From NCBI GenBank assembly GCA_030761205.1, contig JAULJL010000010.1, positions 6,081,001-6,145,000 of the forward strand: 64,000 nt of DNA, in the 5' to 3' direction. Position numbers and translations under genes: made by a program. Source of the DNA: Fremontodendron californicum (taxonomy: Eukaryota; Streptophyta; Magnoliopsida; Malvales; Malvaceae). The first letter of the stretch is position 1; the number at the start of each line of letters is the position of its first letter. The notes under the pieces were generated by a model. That model saw only the letters and a program-made list of their open reading frames with translations, ran no database searches and was not told the origin of the DNA. Of the stretch, positions 44,328 to 56,025 are shown piece after piece.

Positions 44328-45578
44328 CCTTCTATTGGTGGCTCAAATCGGGTCAGTTGGGTCACGGGTCGGGTTGCCTGGTGGTCCTCTTCCCTTTTTT
44401 TTTTCCTGATCGGGTCGGGTTACCCGTTGAGCAACACGCGGATCCTCCTTGCTTTGGGGAAAACGGTGCATTTAGCACCTGGTATAAAGCTTACTTTTCC
44501 TCTTTTTTTAAAAAAAAATTCAAAACCTCCCTCTCTCTCCTCCCTGCTCTCATTCCTCTATCTTCAAAATCTCTTCCCCTGTTCTTCGGTTTCCACTAGA
44601 AAATTCATGATTTCCCAGAAACAAGCACCAACGCCACCATCCGCCTCCATCACCGATGGTTTTTTCGACTGATATCAGGCCAAAAACCTTCTCCTCTTCC
44701 TCCTTATTTCAAAATCGAGGTCAGTTTTTAACGAATCAAGCCAGGTTTGCCTAGATCTAAGCCTAAATATTCGAACCCTCCAACTTCCATCTCCCCCAAA
44801 AAGGTCCTTCGATCGAGCCCAACACGACATCTAGCCTACTCCTTCGCTCTTCTTTTTGTTCGTCGTTTAATTTTCACAAAAGAAAACGGTTTGAAGCCCC
44901 TCCCTGACTCCCGAAATCCCAAACCCTAAAAAGCCTTCCTTTTCTCCTCTCTTTTTTCTTATCTGTTGTGCTGTGTTGTTTTGTTAGAGCCCCTCCCAAA
45001 ATCGAAAAGAAAAAAAAAACCCTTTCTATTCTGTCTATGTTGCCCTTTTGTAGAGATTGTGAACCAAATTCCCAAAAAATCACAATTTTTTTGGGATTTA
45101 GGTGTTGCTTCAAGGGATGCCTTTGTCCCGATGGGGATCGTGTGTGGCTGAGGTTGCTTGGGTTGGGGCTGTGAGTATCTTGTTTTGGTGGTGGCGTATT
45201 GACTTGTGGTCTGGGGAAAGGTGGATGCTGTAGGGGTGGGTGGCTAGGGTTGCAGGGAGGAGTTGGCGTGTAGGAGAGGGGAAGGGCCTGCACAGCAGGC
45301 AGGGCCAGGCTGGGCCGAATGGCCTGCTAAGTCAGCAGGCCCAGTTGGCTTGTTAGGCCAGTAGACTTGGTTGCTCGGCCAACGGGCTTGCTGTTTTGCA
45401 AGCCCAATTGACCTTTTAGGCAGGCTTGGTTGCTGGGCCAACGGGCTTGCTGTCTTGCAAGCCCAATTGGCATTTTGGGCAGGCTCGATTGCCCTACTGG
45501 GGGGAAGGGGTCCTATTGGGCCCCGCAGATGGATCGGGTCCAATTTGGGTTCAACCCGAGGTAAAATCGGTTGCTACA
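44328..45578 (-). other. Right (5') part of the split 3' LTR of Tat element A
   Basis: Colinear with 50530-51751. It contains GC-rich segments with repeated GGGCTTGCTGT-TTGCAAGCCCA words (45300-45500). Many overlapping short ORFs on both strands are explained by composition and have no domain. Confidence 0.8.
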
Positions 45579-45592
45579 CTGCCCCTCTTTGC
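45579..45592 (-). promoter_or_regulatory. Polypurine tract of Tat element A
   Basis: Minus strand GCAAAGAGGGGCAG directly before the LTR start TGTAGCAACC. The second Tat element has almost the same tract (ACAAAGAGGGGCAAC) before its LTR at 56026. Confidence 0.8.
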
Positions 45593-45679
45593 ACATTGCT
45601 GAGAATCAGAAATAGGGAAAATACACAAGCAACATTTTTATTTGGGATCATGAATGTGCGCATTCTAAAAAGGGGGGCA

Positions 45680-46238
45680 TTTTCATCAGAGGCTCTATCA
45701 CTTGAAAGATAAATTGTTCCTCTCATCAAATGCTCTATCACTTGAAACATAAATTGCACCTCTCATCAGAGGCTCTATCACTTGGAAAACAAATTGCTCC
45801 TCTCATTAAAGGCTCTATCACTTGGAAAATAAATTGTTCCTCTCATCAGAGGCTCTATCACTTGGAAAATAAGTTGCTCCTATCATCAGAGGCTCTATCA
45901 CTTGGAAAATAAATTGCTTCTCTCATCAGAGGCTTTATCACTTGTAAAATAAATTACTCCTCTCATCAGAGGCTCTATCACTTGGAAAATTAATTGCTCT
46001 CTCCACAGAGGCTCCATCACTTGGAAAATAAATTGCTCTTCTCATCAGAGGCTCTATCACTTGGAAAATAAATTGCTCCTCTCCACAGAGGCTCCATCAC
46101 TTGGAAAATAAATTGCTCCTCCCGTTAGAGGCTCTATCACTTGGAAAATAAATTTCTCCTCTCATCAGAGGCTCTATCACTTGAAAAATAAATTGCTCCT
46201 CCCATCAGAGGATCTATCACTTGGAAAATAAATTGGTA
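45680..46238. repeat. Tandem array in Tat element A (about 40-bp unit, about 14 copies)
   Basis: The unit contains AGAGGCTCTATCACTTGGAA and AATAAATTGCTCCTCTCATC; neighbouring copies differ at a few positions. It lies just upstream of the polypurine tract in element orientation, a position where Tat/Ogre elements often carry tandem arrays. Confidence 0.9.
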
Positions 46239-47458
46239 TCTTTCTCCTGATCATCAGGGTGACTTCCGACTTCTTGTTGCAGTCGAGTTTCATCTTTCTT
46301 TGTCCACCTGTCATTCATGTATTTTTTCTATACAATGATAATTCTTAATTGTTTGCAATGTCATGACAATGCAATGCATGCTTATGATAATGGAATGCAT
46401 AACTTCAAACTCGAATCATGACTCGATGCCCCTGTATGTATTTCATCAACTAGTGATTCTTCCAAAACTTGACCTACTCGAATCATGACTCGATGCCCCT
46501 GTATGTATTTCATCAACTAGTGATTCTTCCAAAACTTGACCTGATTAAGCCTCTTATCCCCGTTCTTCATAAACTTATTTTCTATCTTTCCCAATTTCCT
46601 TTCTTTTCCTTCTTCAAGTTGACTAGTTGTCCACTACTTACTTCTTCACAATCCTTTCTTAGTCGGAGTCAATGCTTTGCATACTCCCCTCAACATAATT
46701 TCACATATCAATCATCATTTCAGTCATTGCTTTCTTTACTTCCAGAAGGTATAAAAAAATCATGCCTCATATTGCCCCATCATCTCTTTCTCCCTTTTTG
46801 ATTTTCCAATTCTCAAGTTTCCCTGGAGTAATTATGAAAGCTTCGTGTATGCATTCTTCGTGTATTTATTATCATTCAAATTTCATGCAAACATAATGCA
46901 TTATCTAAAGAAAATTTCAGAGAAATAAAGATAGTTTAATGACAAGAACTTTATGAATTGAGATATGTATTTTCATTTCAATGAAAGAGAAAGAACATAC
47001 TGGAATTAATCAAAGGAAAGAAAGAAAGACAGAATAGGGATAGGGATAGGAATAGATCCTCACATAATGAATACTCAAACGAGCTCAATCGAGCTAATCC
47101 AGACTTCTATTTCAAGAAAGAATATCCATCAATGTCCTTGACTCTTTCGAGAGCGTCAAACCATGAATTGCCCTCCCTATCTTGTGCAATTCAAGCCTGT
47201 CGCACTTCGCTGCCTGCTCAAATTTTCTATCTTGCCTTAATCCCTTGCCTCACGCAATCACTTCAGATGGGTCATTGCCGGTTGCCCTAACTCTTGTTCA
47301 TCTTTTACCTAGGCCGCCCTTTAGGGTTTTGGACCTAGATCCATCCTTGATTTGAAACGCCCTTTCGGGTTTTCAGTTTGAACCTCTCCCTTTTTTTTTC
47401 TTTTTTTGACTCAAACCACCCTGTCGGGTTTTCAGTTTGAATTGTTTTCTTTTTTTTT
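46239..47458 (-). other. Spacer between integrase and tandem array of Tat element A
   Basis: No supported gene. Includes a direct duplication (CTCGAATCATGACTCGATGC with TGTATGTATTTCATCAACTAG, 46411-46470 and 46477-46530) and the CCCTTTCGGGTTTTCAGTTT motif at 47359-47450, which has an inverted counterpart in the second Tat element at 54500-54570. Confidence 0.6.
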
Positions 47459-48915
47459 TTATGCATAATATTTCTTCACTACATCGATATTGATTGGACT
47501 TGAAAAATCTTTGCCGTCCATTTCTACTAAAATCATTGCCCCTCCTGAAAATACTCTTTTCACCATGTACGGTCCTTCCCAGTTCGGTGCCCATTTTCCC
47601 CTTGAATCTTGCTGATTAGGAAGGATTTTTTTCAAAACCAAATCACCTTCTCGGAACACTCTTAGGCGAACTTTTTTATTATGTGCCCCCATCATCTGCC
47701 TTTGGTATAACTGGCCTTGACACAGTGCTGTCATCCTTTTTTCCTCGATCAAATTAAGTTGTTCATAGCGGGCTCGAACCCATTCTGCTTCTTCCAACTC
47801 GACTTCCATCAAAATTCTCAAAAAAGGGATTTCAACCTCAATTGGTAAAACAAATTCCATCCCGTACACCAAGGAATAAGGAGTGGCCCCCGTAGAAGTA
47901 CGCACTGACGTTCTGTAAGCGTGTAGAGCAAATGGAAGTTTCTCGTGGCAATCTTTGTACTTATCGGTCATTTTGGCCATAATTTTCTTTATATTCTTGT
48001 TAGCAGCTTCTACTGCCCCGTTCATCTTGGGGCGGTAAGGTGCCGAGTTGTGATGTCTGACTTTGAACTGAGTACAAATTTCTCTCATCATGGTGTTGTT
48101 TAGATTGAGAGCATTATCTGTAATGATTTTCTCCGGGAGACCATACCGACAGATTACTTCCTTCTTTAAGAACCTACACACCACGGGCTTGGTCAAATTA
48201 GCGTAAAAAGCAATTTCGACCCATTTCATAAAGTAATCGATCACCACCAAAATGAAGCGATGCCCGTTCGAGGCCTTAGGGGTAATTGGCCCAATCACAT
48301 CCATTCCCCACATAGAAAAAGGCCAAGGCATTGTCATGACATGCAGAGTTGTGGAGGAGCATGTACGTTATCCACATATATCTAGCACTTATGGCATTTT
48401 CGGACATACCTGATGCAATCTCTCTCCACGGTCATCCAATAATAACTTGCTTGAATAATCTGTTTAGCCATCATATGGCCGTTTGCATGTGTTCCACAAA
48501 CCCTTTCGTGGACCTCTTCGAGTATTCTTTTAGCTTCATTCGCTTCTATACACCTTAGCAGTGTAAGATCTCTACTCCTTTTATACAACACTTCTTTATC
48601 CAAGAAGAATCCCATCGCCTTTCTTCTCAAAGTTCTTTTGTCATTTTTCGTGGCATGTTCTGGGTACTGCTGATGTTTTATGTATTGTAGGATATCATGG
48701 TACCACGGTCTCCCATCCGGCTCTTCCTCAACATGCATACAGTGTGCGGGCAACTCTCGTATGCTCATCTTGATAGACTGGACGTCAGCGCTTGTATTTA
48801 TCTTAAACATCGAGGCCAACGTAGCAAGGGCGTCGACCATTTGATTTTCTTCTCAGCGTAGATAGTTGAATTCAATCTTTTCGAATTGCTGAACCAATTT
48901 TTGTATTTCCAGAAA
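47459..48915 (-). pseudogene. End of pol of Tat element A: RNase H tail and integrase
   Basis: The minus strand reads QKLVQQFEKIEFNYLR, a stop, then EENQMVDALATLASMF (RNase H end), and an H2C2 zinc finger ending YVRKCHKC at 48382. A stop and frameshift separate it from the integrase core (48337-47459). The core has WGMDVIGPI, ITDNALNLNN and NGAVEAANKNIKKI, which supply the D, D and E, and a C-terminal domain with EGDLVLKKILP and WEGPYMVKRV. The reading begins abruptly at about 48915, where coding sequence is joined to LTR sequence. Confidence 0.8.
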
Positions 48916-51751
48916 AGAACAAATTATTTTATTTAGGAATAAAATGAAAATTTTTGGCGTTGGAAACTTTCACCGAATCCTGCAACGTCTAGGCAGAATT
49001 TGAGAAGAGTCTCTTTGCTTTCGAATTTGCATAATATTCCTCTAAATCAAATAATGTTCCTTCGTAAACAACAATTATTCAAAATCCTCCAACATCTAGG
49101 CAGGATATCAATATTTGTTTTTACTCGGAATATTATTTTATTTTATTTTATTTCGTAGGACCCTCGTAAAACCCTTTTCTTCTTCTTCTTTTTTATTTCA
49201 TAAAAAATGTAATATGCAATAGAGGGAATAATCAACAATAATGAATGAGAAAGCGTAAAAAAAAAAAGAGTAATAATAAATTATTTGGTTTCAGGAATAA
49301 AATTTTATTTAGGTGAGGATAAGAATCTTCGATGCGAGAGCTTTCCCAAATTTCCCATCGTCTAGCGAAATTTGGAGAAGATCTCTACGTTGGAAAATTC
49401 TTACCCCGGTCCTTTAAACCAACGTATTCCCATTTTTTGATCCGAAATATATAACATGGATGGTGAATTAATTTAATTGTAAAATGAAATATTTTATTTT
49501 TAAAGGCAATACGAGAACCCTCGATGTGAGATCTTCCCCAAATTCCCCATCGTCTAGGCGGAATTTGGAGAAGATCTCTACACTTGAAAATTCTCATTAT
49601 AAGCATATTATTATTATTATTCGAGAAAATTCTTCCATTTGTTTTGTTAAAATTTTTTTTTAACATTTGTGCTGTGTAACATATTATAAACTGAACGAAA
49701 AATATTGATATGCCTACCAAAGACAAATAAATAAGCACGAATAAATAGAAAACCTAACGAACTGATTAAAAATATATTTTATTGTTTATATTATTATCCC
49801 TTTTTATCTTTTTTTATTACTTATTTTAACTATTATTTTTTTTACTTTATTATTATTATTTATTTATTTTTAAAAATAAAACACGAACCCTCGACGTATG
49901 CGAGAGCCTTCCCAAATTTCCCAACATCTGGATCAAATTTGAAAAGGCTCTCCATACTTGAAAGTTCTTATAACGAACCTTAAAACGACCATATTCAAAA
50001 TATTGGGATTCTTCCAACATCCAGACAAGAATCAATAAATAATTATTTTTTTTTGAGTATTTTGTCTTATACAAATTTTGAGAAAACTATTTATTATTAA
50101 TGTATTTTTATCCCTGTCTAAAAAATTTCACTTTTATTTCTTTCTAAAAATTATTTGTTATTAATTGCGTTTTTATTTCCGAATCAATAAATTATAATAA
50201 TTTTTTTGTATATGACACATAGCTAAATAACAATTCTTACACATATGACACATAACCAAAATAGATTTTATTTATTTTTCTATTTTTATTTTTATAACGA
50301 GAATCCATTGTTTTTATCACTCATTTAAATAAATTGACCTTAATATCCTTAAAAATATATATATATATATAGATAAATACGTGACAGTTAATTATATATA
50401 TATATATCTAATATATAAGCATTTATATGTAAAAAAATTGTATAAGAACTTGAATAAAATGGGCTAAAGAATAAACCCAAACAAGCCTCACAGTCAAAGC
50501 CCAATATGCAGGTCTGAAGCCCAAGTCCAAACCTTCTATTGGTGAGTCAAATCGGGTCAGCTGGGCTATGGGTCGGGTTGCCTGCTGGTCCTCTTCCCTT
50601 TCTTTTTTTTTTCTTTTTTGGCCGGGTCAGGAGCCAAACGGGTCGAGTTACCCGTTGAGCAACACGCGGATCCTCCTTACTTTGGGCAAAACGGTGCGTT
50701 TAGCACCTGGTTTAAAGCTTACTTTTCCTCTTCTTTTTTTTTCTTTTTTTTTTAATTTAAGAACCTCTCTCTCTCTCCTCCCTGCTCTTCTTCCTCTCTC
50801 TTCAAAACCTCTTCCCTTATTCTTCGGTTTTGATAAAAAAATTCATGATTTCCCAGAAACTAACGTCGGCGTCACCGTCGTCGATGGCTTTTTCGATCGA
50901 TATCAGGCCAAAAACCTTATCCTCTTCCTTCTCCTTTCAAAATTGAGGTTAGTTTTTAACGAATAAAGCCAGGTTTGCCTAGATCTAAGCCTAAAGATTC
51001 GAACCTCCAACTTCCGATCTCCCCCAAAAAGGTCCTTCGATCGACCCCAAAACAACATCTAGCCTACTCCTCCCCTCTCCCTTTTGTTCGTTGTTTAATT
51101 TTCACAAAAGAAAACGGTTTGAAATCCCTCCCTGACTCCCGAAATCCCAAACCCTAAAAAAGCTTCTTTTTCTCCTCTTTTTTTTCTTATATGCTGTGCT
51201 CTATTTTTTTTAGAGCCCCCCCAAAACCGAAAAGAAAAAAGACTCCTTCTATTCTGTTTGTGTTGCCCTTTTGTTAAGATTGGGAACCAAATTCCTAGAA
51301 AATCATAAATTTTATGGGATTTGGGTGTTGCTTCAAGGGTTGCCTCTGTCTCGATGGGGATTGTGTGTGGCTGAGGTTGCTTGGGTTGGGGCCTGTGAGT
51401 ATCTTGTTTTGATGGTGGCATTTTGACTGGTGGCCTGGGGAAAGGTGGCTGCTGCAGGGGTGGATGTCTAGGTGGCTAGGATTGCAAGGAGGAGCTAGCA
51501 TGTAGGAGAGGGGAAGAGCCTGCAGAGTAGGCTGGGCCAGGCTGGGCCGAATGGCCTGCTAAGTCAGCAGGCCCAGTTGGCTTGTTAGGCCAGCAAACTT
51601 GGTTGCTGGGCCAACGGGCTTGCTGTCTTGCAAGCCCAATTGGCCTTTTGGGTAGGCTCGGTTGGCCTGCTGGGGGGAAGAGGTCCTATCGGGCCTCGCA
51701 GATGGCCCGGGTCCAAGTTGAGTTCTACCCAGACTAAAATCGGTTGTTACA
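48900..51751 (-). repeat. 5' LTR of Tat element A, lacking its last 350 bp
   Basis: Colinear with the split LTR (18991-19908, 24853-25608, 44323-45578) and ending GGTTGTTACA at 51751. The segment equivalent to 18640-18990 is missing. At the break AATTTTTGTATTT is shared by the LTR and the RNase H coding sequence. It preserves the empty sites of the solo-LTR and chromovirus insertions. Confidence 0.85.
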
Positions 51752-51756
51752 ATATT

Positions 51757-51900
51757 ACTAAGTGAATTTGCATTATACCATCATGCAGGCAAACCTCCAC
51801 ACAATTACCAACGCCTTCAATTCTTTTCTCATCATTATTAACCATGTAGATTGGCTTATCACACTCTTTGAGCTTCAAAACCCATTATTTCCTTGTTAAA
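51757..51900 (-). pseudogene. Copia remnant, continuation
   Basis: The minus strand reads MVNNDEKRIEGVGNCVEVCL and HDGIMQIHL, which lead directly into RYVPNFLRNLIF at 18610-18634 once the Tat insertion is removed. The right limit, where Tat element B begins, is estimated. Confidence 0.55.
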
Positions 51901-51904
51901 ATGT

Positions 51905-52980
51905 GGGTCATATTGCAGGAAATCTGGTGGCTATCAATTTTATAACTTTTAATGATGATGAGATTCCTCCGGAAGGCAGGGGCAATACTAAGCCCTCCAT
52001 ATCACGGTCAAGTACAAAAATCATGTCATGGCTAAAGTACTTATTGATAATGGTTCTTCCATTAATGTTATGCCGATGACTACATTGTCCAAGCTTCCGA
52101 TAGATGTGTGTCATATTCAACCTAGTCACATGATTGTGAGAGCCTTTGATGGGACCCGTCGAGCAGTTTTAGGAGATATTGAGATGCCTCTGCAGATTGG
52201 GCCTTGTACTTTCAAGATAAAGTTTCAGGTTATGGAGATTTCACCATCTTACAGTTGTCTATTGGGAAGGCCATGAATTCACATGGCAGGGGCAGTTCCC
52301 TCATTGTTGCACCAGAAAATCAAATTTGTTATGGAGGATTATCTGGTATGTGTCAACGGGGAAGAGGATTTGTTGGTAACCCAGTCCCCAACTACGCCTT
52401 ATGTCGAGGCAGCTGATGAAGCATTGGAGTGTTCTTTCAGATCGTTTGAGTTCATCAATACGACATATGTTGGTCAAGGGTCAAAAGTGCCTTCTCCGCG
52501 TTTTTCTCGAACTGTTAGCATGTTGTTCAAGCAAACTATTGGGATGGGTTGGCAAGTTGGTTCTGGATTAGGGAAGCATCTTCAAGGGATCAAGGAGATG
52601 CCAGAGATTCAAGTAAACAGAGAAAGGTTTGGGTTAGGCTACAGGCCAACTAGGAGGGATTGGGAGATGGTCGAGTTCGAGAAGAGGAAGAAAAGATTGG
52701 CTCGTGTGAAAGGGTACGAGTGGGAGCCGAGAAAGATGGTCTTTCCTCATCTTTATTCCATTTTTCGTTTGGGGAGATGTATTTATCCCGATGCACCTCC
52801 ACCAAATCTAGAAGCAACGTTTTCTGAGCTTTCTATTCAAATGGTGGAGAAAGCAAGCATGAAATCTGATGATGAGAAATAGTTGTTGGTGTACCCGTGC
52901 TCACCTGAAATGGAGTTGGGTAATTGGAAAGTGACGAAGCTGTCTGTTATCCTTGAATCTCATAAAATATAATGCAGTGA
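51905..52980 (+). pseudogene. Tat gag-pro, protease and G-patch part
   Basis: Upstream of the first open ATG one reads GNLVAINFITFNDDEIPPEG with a frame change after it. From 52028 the aspartic protease follows: VLIDNGSSINVMPMTTLSKL, VRAFDGTRRAVLGDIEMPL and YSCLLGRP. An in-frame TGA replaces the Trp codon expected after GRP (52274-52276). A glycine-rich G-patch-like stretch, GMGWQVGSGLGKHLQGI, lies near 52550-52605 and is characteristic of this lineage. After TAG at 52880 the same frame goes on with VYPCSPEMELGNWKVTKL, so the true end of the exon is near 52965. DNGSS in place of DTGA is normal for Tat. Confidence 0.75.
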
Positions 52981-53172
52981 GTCAAGTCCCTAGTTGCTCA
53001 TGCCCAAGAGCATTAGGGATAGTCTTTTATGTATGGGCTAGTTTATTTCTCATTATTTTAATAAATTAGGAACAAGATGCATTTTCATTCCCTCTTTCAT
53101 TCATGGTTATCGTTTTTCCTTTCTTTCATTGTTGCCTTTTTTTTATATACCAATATATATTCTTTCGATTCA
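52981..53172 (+). other. Probable intron between protease and RT parts of Tat element B
   Basis: A T-rich stretch ends TCAATTCAATTTCAG/GATTCC near 53185, and the sequence after it (SNEYKDNLNNNLGFSFESYF) looks like the start of the RT-side exon. Tat/Ogre elements are known for an intron here. The donor is not clearly identified. Confidence 0.4.
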
Positions 53173-53399
53173 ATTCAATTTCAGGATTCCAAGTAATGAA
53201 TACAAAGACAATCTTAATAATAATTTGGGATTCAGTTTTGAAAGTTATTTCCGCATTGGTGAATTTGAACATATATGACCATACTTTGCCATTTGATTTT
53301 GTGGAGATTATTGTGAAAAAGATGAAAGTTGATATGCATTTTTGGCATGATTGGAAGAAAATTGGCAGAATTGCTTCACAAGTATATTAATGGCTGTTG

Positions 53400-55540
53400 A
53401 ATTCCTTTACAAGCATGTAGATTCCTTGTGGTGAATTTCTATAAGCTTGTCATTTTTCAATAAATGTTCTTTGATGAAAATATTCACATTTGAGATGATA
53501 ATGGTCATCTTTCATATTCCTTTCACAAAATGAGAAATTATCCTTTGCTACCCCTTTTGAGCCTATTGGATTTTTTTCGAATAAACCCAACTAAGGATCA
53601 CCAGCCACACCGGGGGGCAAGTATGGAAAGATATCTTTCTAGAGGAGAATAAAGGATTGTATCATATTTCTACGCCATGTAAAAAATGCCTTATGTCATA
53701 GAGGCAATGATGAGATGGATTGAGTTCCAAAACTTTGAACTCCCTTTGTGAAAAAAAAGCAACAAAAAAAAAGCAAAAAAAAAAAGTAAAAAAAAAAAGA
53801 GAAAAAAGAAAGAAATGAAAAGACAGATGCGCAAAGTTTTGAAAATCCTCATTGAAAAAGAAATGATCCATGGCTCGATTATCTTGGAAATGAAAAGAAA
53901 GATATGAAGTGTTTTGAGATAAAAGATCCTTGGTTTGAATACCCTTAAACACATGTTTGAGCCTATTTTATCCATTCTTTCATAACCCCAAAACTTTGGC
54001 CTACATTACGTACCTGGAAAAGTCCATTTTGATCAAATGTGAATGTTTGAATTGGAAATCATGTATTGAATTAGGACACACTTGTGGTATTATCAAGAGA
54101 CAATGAAGCTTAGATGCATGAAGACAACTCCAAAAAAAAAAAAAAAAAAGGAAAGGGCTTGTTACACTTTAATATGCTTAATTGCCTCCGAGAAGATTGA
54201 GACGAACACAAGATGAGGAAAGGTTCTTCTTGATACTTTGAGAAATAATTAGTTTTGAAGAAATTGCTCTTAAGTCACATGGCCATTGGAGATAGTACAC
54301 AACTATTTGTGGAGTTCTTATGAAGTGAAAAGCTTTTTCGAAGGAAGCATTATTTTGAGAAAGACAAATGAAGATGATTTGCCAAATACTATGGAGAAAT
54401 GTTTCTTTGAAGGAAAAAATGAAAAAGAAATGAATAAAAGAATAAAAGAAAAAAGGGAAAAAAAGAGAAAAAAAAAAAGAGAAAGAAAAAGGAGGACTCA
54501 AATTGAAAACCCGAAAAGGGCAGTTTGGGTCAATGGGGGTTGTCTAAGTTGAAAACCCGAAAGGGCGGTTTAGATATGAGGAGGATCAGCGTCATCCAGA
54601 AAATTTCATGAAGATGGGGACAATGTCTAGTTTGATGAACTCTGAATGATTGAAGACATCGATCGGGATTGGTTTTTAGATGAGAATTTTGAATGAACTA
54701 TTAAGATTGTCTAAGTATTCATTGTTTGGATACTGTTTTGTTATCGTAACACCTCGTTGATAAACCTTTTGAGATGTTTTTTTATTCCTTGAGATGAATT
54801 CTTTTCCTTATTTTGATAATAAAGATCTTTCTTTCCAGCTTATCCAGCCTTTTTTTTTTTTTTGCCTTCCATTTGTTATTCTCAACTTTATACCTTTGCA
54901 TTGAATAGAGGGAATGCATCATGCATTGCGTTTGCTATGAAATTAGAATAATGATTGATAAAATGGAATATGATCTTAAGAGATCCCTGCATTTATTTTT
55001 ATGGAAATCTATGGATAATTGAACAGAAAAGTCAGGAGATGAGATGAGATCTGATTTTTAAAAGTGAGAATCCGTGAAGATGAGAATTTCCCGGATGGAA
55101 TGTTAAAGCCCAGTTAAGCTGGCATAAGATAAGATATAGAATGTTTGGTGTTTTGAAATTTTTGAAGAAAGAAATTTATTTATATTCAGCAGATTTTGAA
55201 AACTGAAAGAGACAATAAGATTCGTTCTACCAGTTTGAAGCCAAGTGCAAACAGAGATGAATGATGAGCTTGAGAACCTTTTATCAAGAAATTCAGGGAG
55301 TTGATTTATAGAGCATTCATGACATCCATTTGCACGATATACATCGGCATTCATGGCATTCATGTACTACATTGCATTTATTTGCATACAAGAAAGTTTA
55401 TTTCAGGTATTCAGTATGATTTGGACATGGGTTTGGAATGCTAATTTGCGAGGTTAACGATTTCTTTCGGGACTCAAGGTAAGATTTTTAAAGTCTACAT
55501 TTACGTTTGAGAATTTGCAGATTTCAGTATTTTCTTTTAA
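53400..55540 (+). other. Non-coding spacer of Tat element B
   Basis: A/T-rich, with A-runs at 53745-53805, 54130 and 54400-54490. GAAAACCCGAAAAGGGCAGT and GAAAACCCGAAAGGGCGGTT at 54507-54573 are inverted counterparts of motifs at 47359-47450 in element A, so both elements share this post-integrase region. Short Phe-rich and Lys-rich ORFs are low-complexity artefacts. Confidence 0.55.
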
Positions 55541-55925
55541 AGTTAAAGCCTCGGTGGAGGAGTATTTTCTTTTAAAGTTGAAGCCTCGGTGGAGGAGTAT
55601 TTTCTTTTAAAGTTGAAGCCTCGGTGGAGGAGTATTTTCTTAAAGTTGAAGCCTCGGTGGAGGAGTTTTTATTTAAAGTTGAAGCCTCGGTGGATGAGTT
55701 TTTATTTAAAGTTGAAGCCTCGGTGGAGGAGTATTTTCTTTTAAAGTTGAAGCCTCGGTGGAGGAGTATTTTCTTTTAAAGTTGAAGCCTCGGTGGAGGA
55801 GTAGTATTTTCTTTTAAAGTTGAAGCCTCGGTGGAGGAGTACTTTTCTTTTAAAGTTGATGCCTCGGTGGATGAGTATTTTTTTATGGTGAGTTTATTTA
55901 AAGTTTATGCCTCGTTTAGAGGAGC
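55540..55925 (+). repeat. Tandem array in Tat element B (about 35-bp unit, about 10 copies)
   Basis: The unit is TATTTTCTTTTAAAGTTGAA plus GCCTCGGTGGAGGAG; some copies are shortened (TTTATTTAAAGTTGAAG). The last, degenerate copy reads GCCTCGTTTAGAGGAG. Same location relative to the polypurine tract as the array of element A, but unrelated sequence. Confidence 0.9.
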
Positions 55926-56010
55926 TTTTCTACAATAGGATTTTCTTTAAGTACATAGGACCTAGCAGGGTGTCTACGTCTTTGCACATCCCCTTTTTCT
56001 CAGGGAATGC

Positions 56011-56025
56011 ACAAAGAGGGGCAAC
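56011..56025 (+). promoter_or_regulatory. Polypurine tract of Tat element B
   Basis: ACAAAGAGGGGCAAC abuts the LTR start TGTAGACACC. Confidence 0.8.

Larger units (their letters stand above)
18640..45578 (-). repeat. 3' LTR of Tat element A, split by two insertions
   Basis: The LTR reads TGTAGCAACCGATTTTACC at its 5' end (45578 leftwards) and ends CCGTTATGACA at 18640. Removing the solo LTR (19909-24852) and the chromovirus (25609-44322), each with one TSD copy, leaves about 3.27 kb colinear with 48900-51751. The part 18640-18905 carries a block shared with two other LTRs in this window (GAGTCG-C-CACTAATC type, GGGGAAGGATTAGCACCCCC). Confidence 0.85.
18640..51751 (-). mobile_element. Tat-lineage Ty3/gypsy retrotransposon A, nested and deleted
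   Basis: Minus-strand element of 33.1 kb including later insertions. Its 3' LTR is 18640-45578 (about 3.27 kb of its own sequence), its 5' LTR about 48900-51751 (left part deleted). Between them lie a tandem array, a spacer and the end of pol. Both ends are TG...CA and the whole is flanked by ATATT. Tat lineage is assigned from the integrase type (WPFSMWGMDVIGPI), the long LTRs and the tandem array ahead of the polypurine tract. PBS, gag, protease, RT and most of RNase H are missing. Confidence 0.85.

Noticed and set aside
44295..45759. Several Pro/Ser-rich ORFs on both strands
   Set aside because: LTR sequence of Tat element A; the homologous LTR (50568-51501) has different, non-conserved frames.
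45680..46238. Regularly spaced repeats that look CRISPR-like
   Set aside because: The units are contiguous tandem repeats without unique spacers, inside a plant retrotransposon.
53662..54552. Phe-rich, membrane-like ORFs and Lys-rich ORFs
   Set aside because: Low-complexity A-run translations in the spacer of Tat element B; not an env gene.
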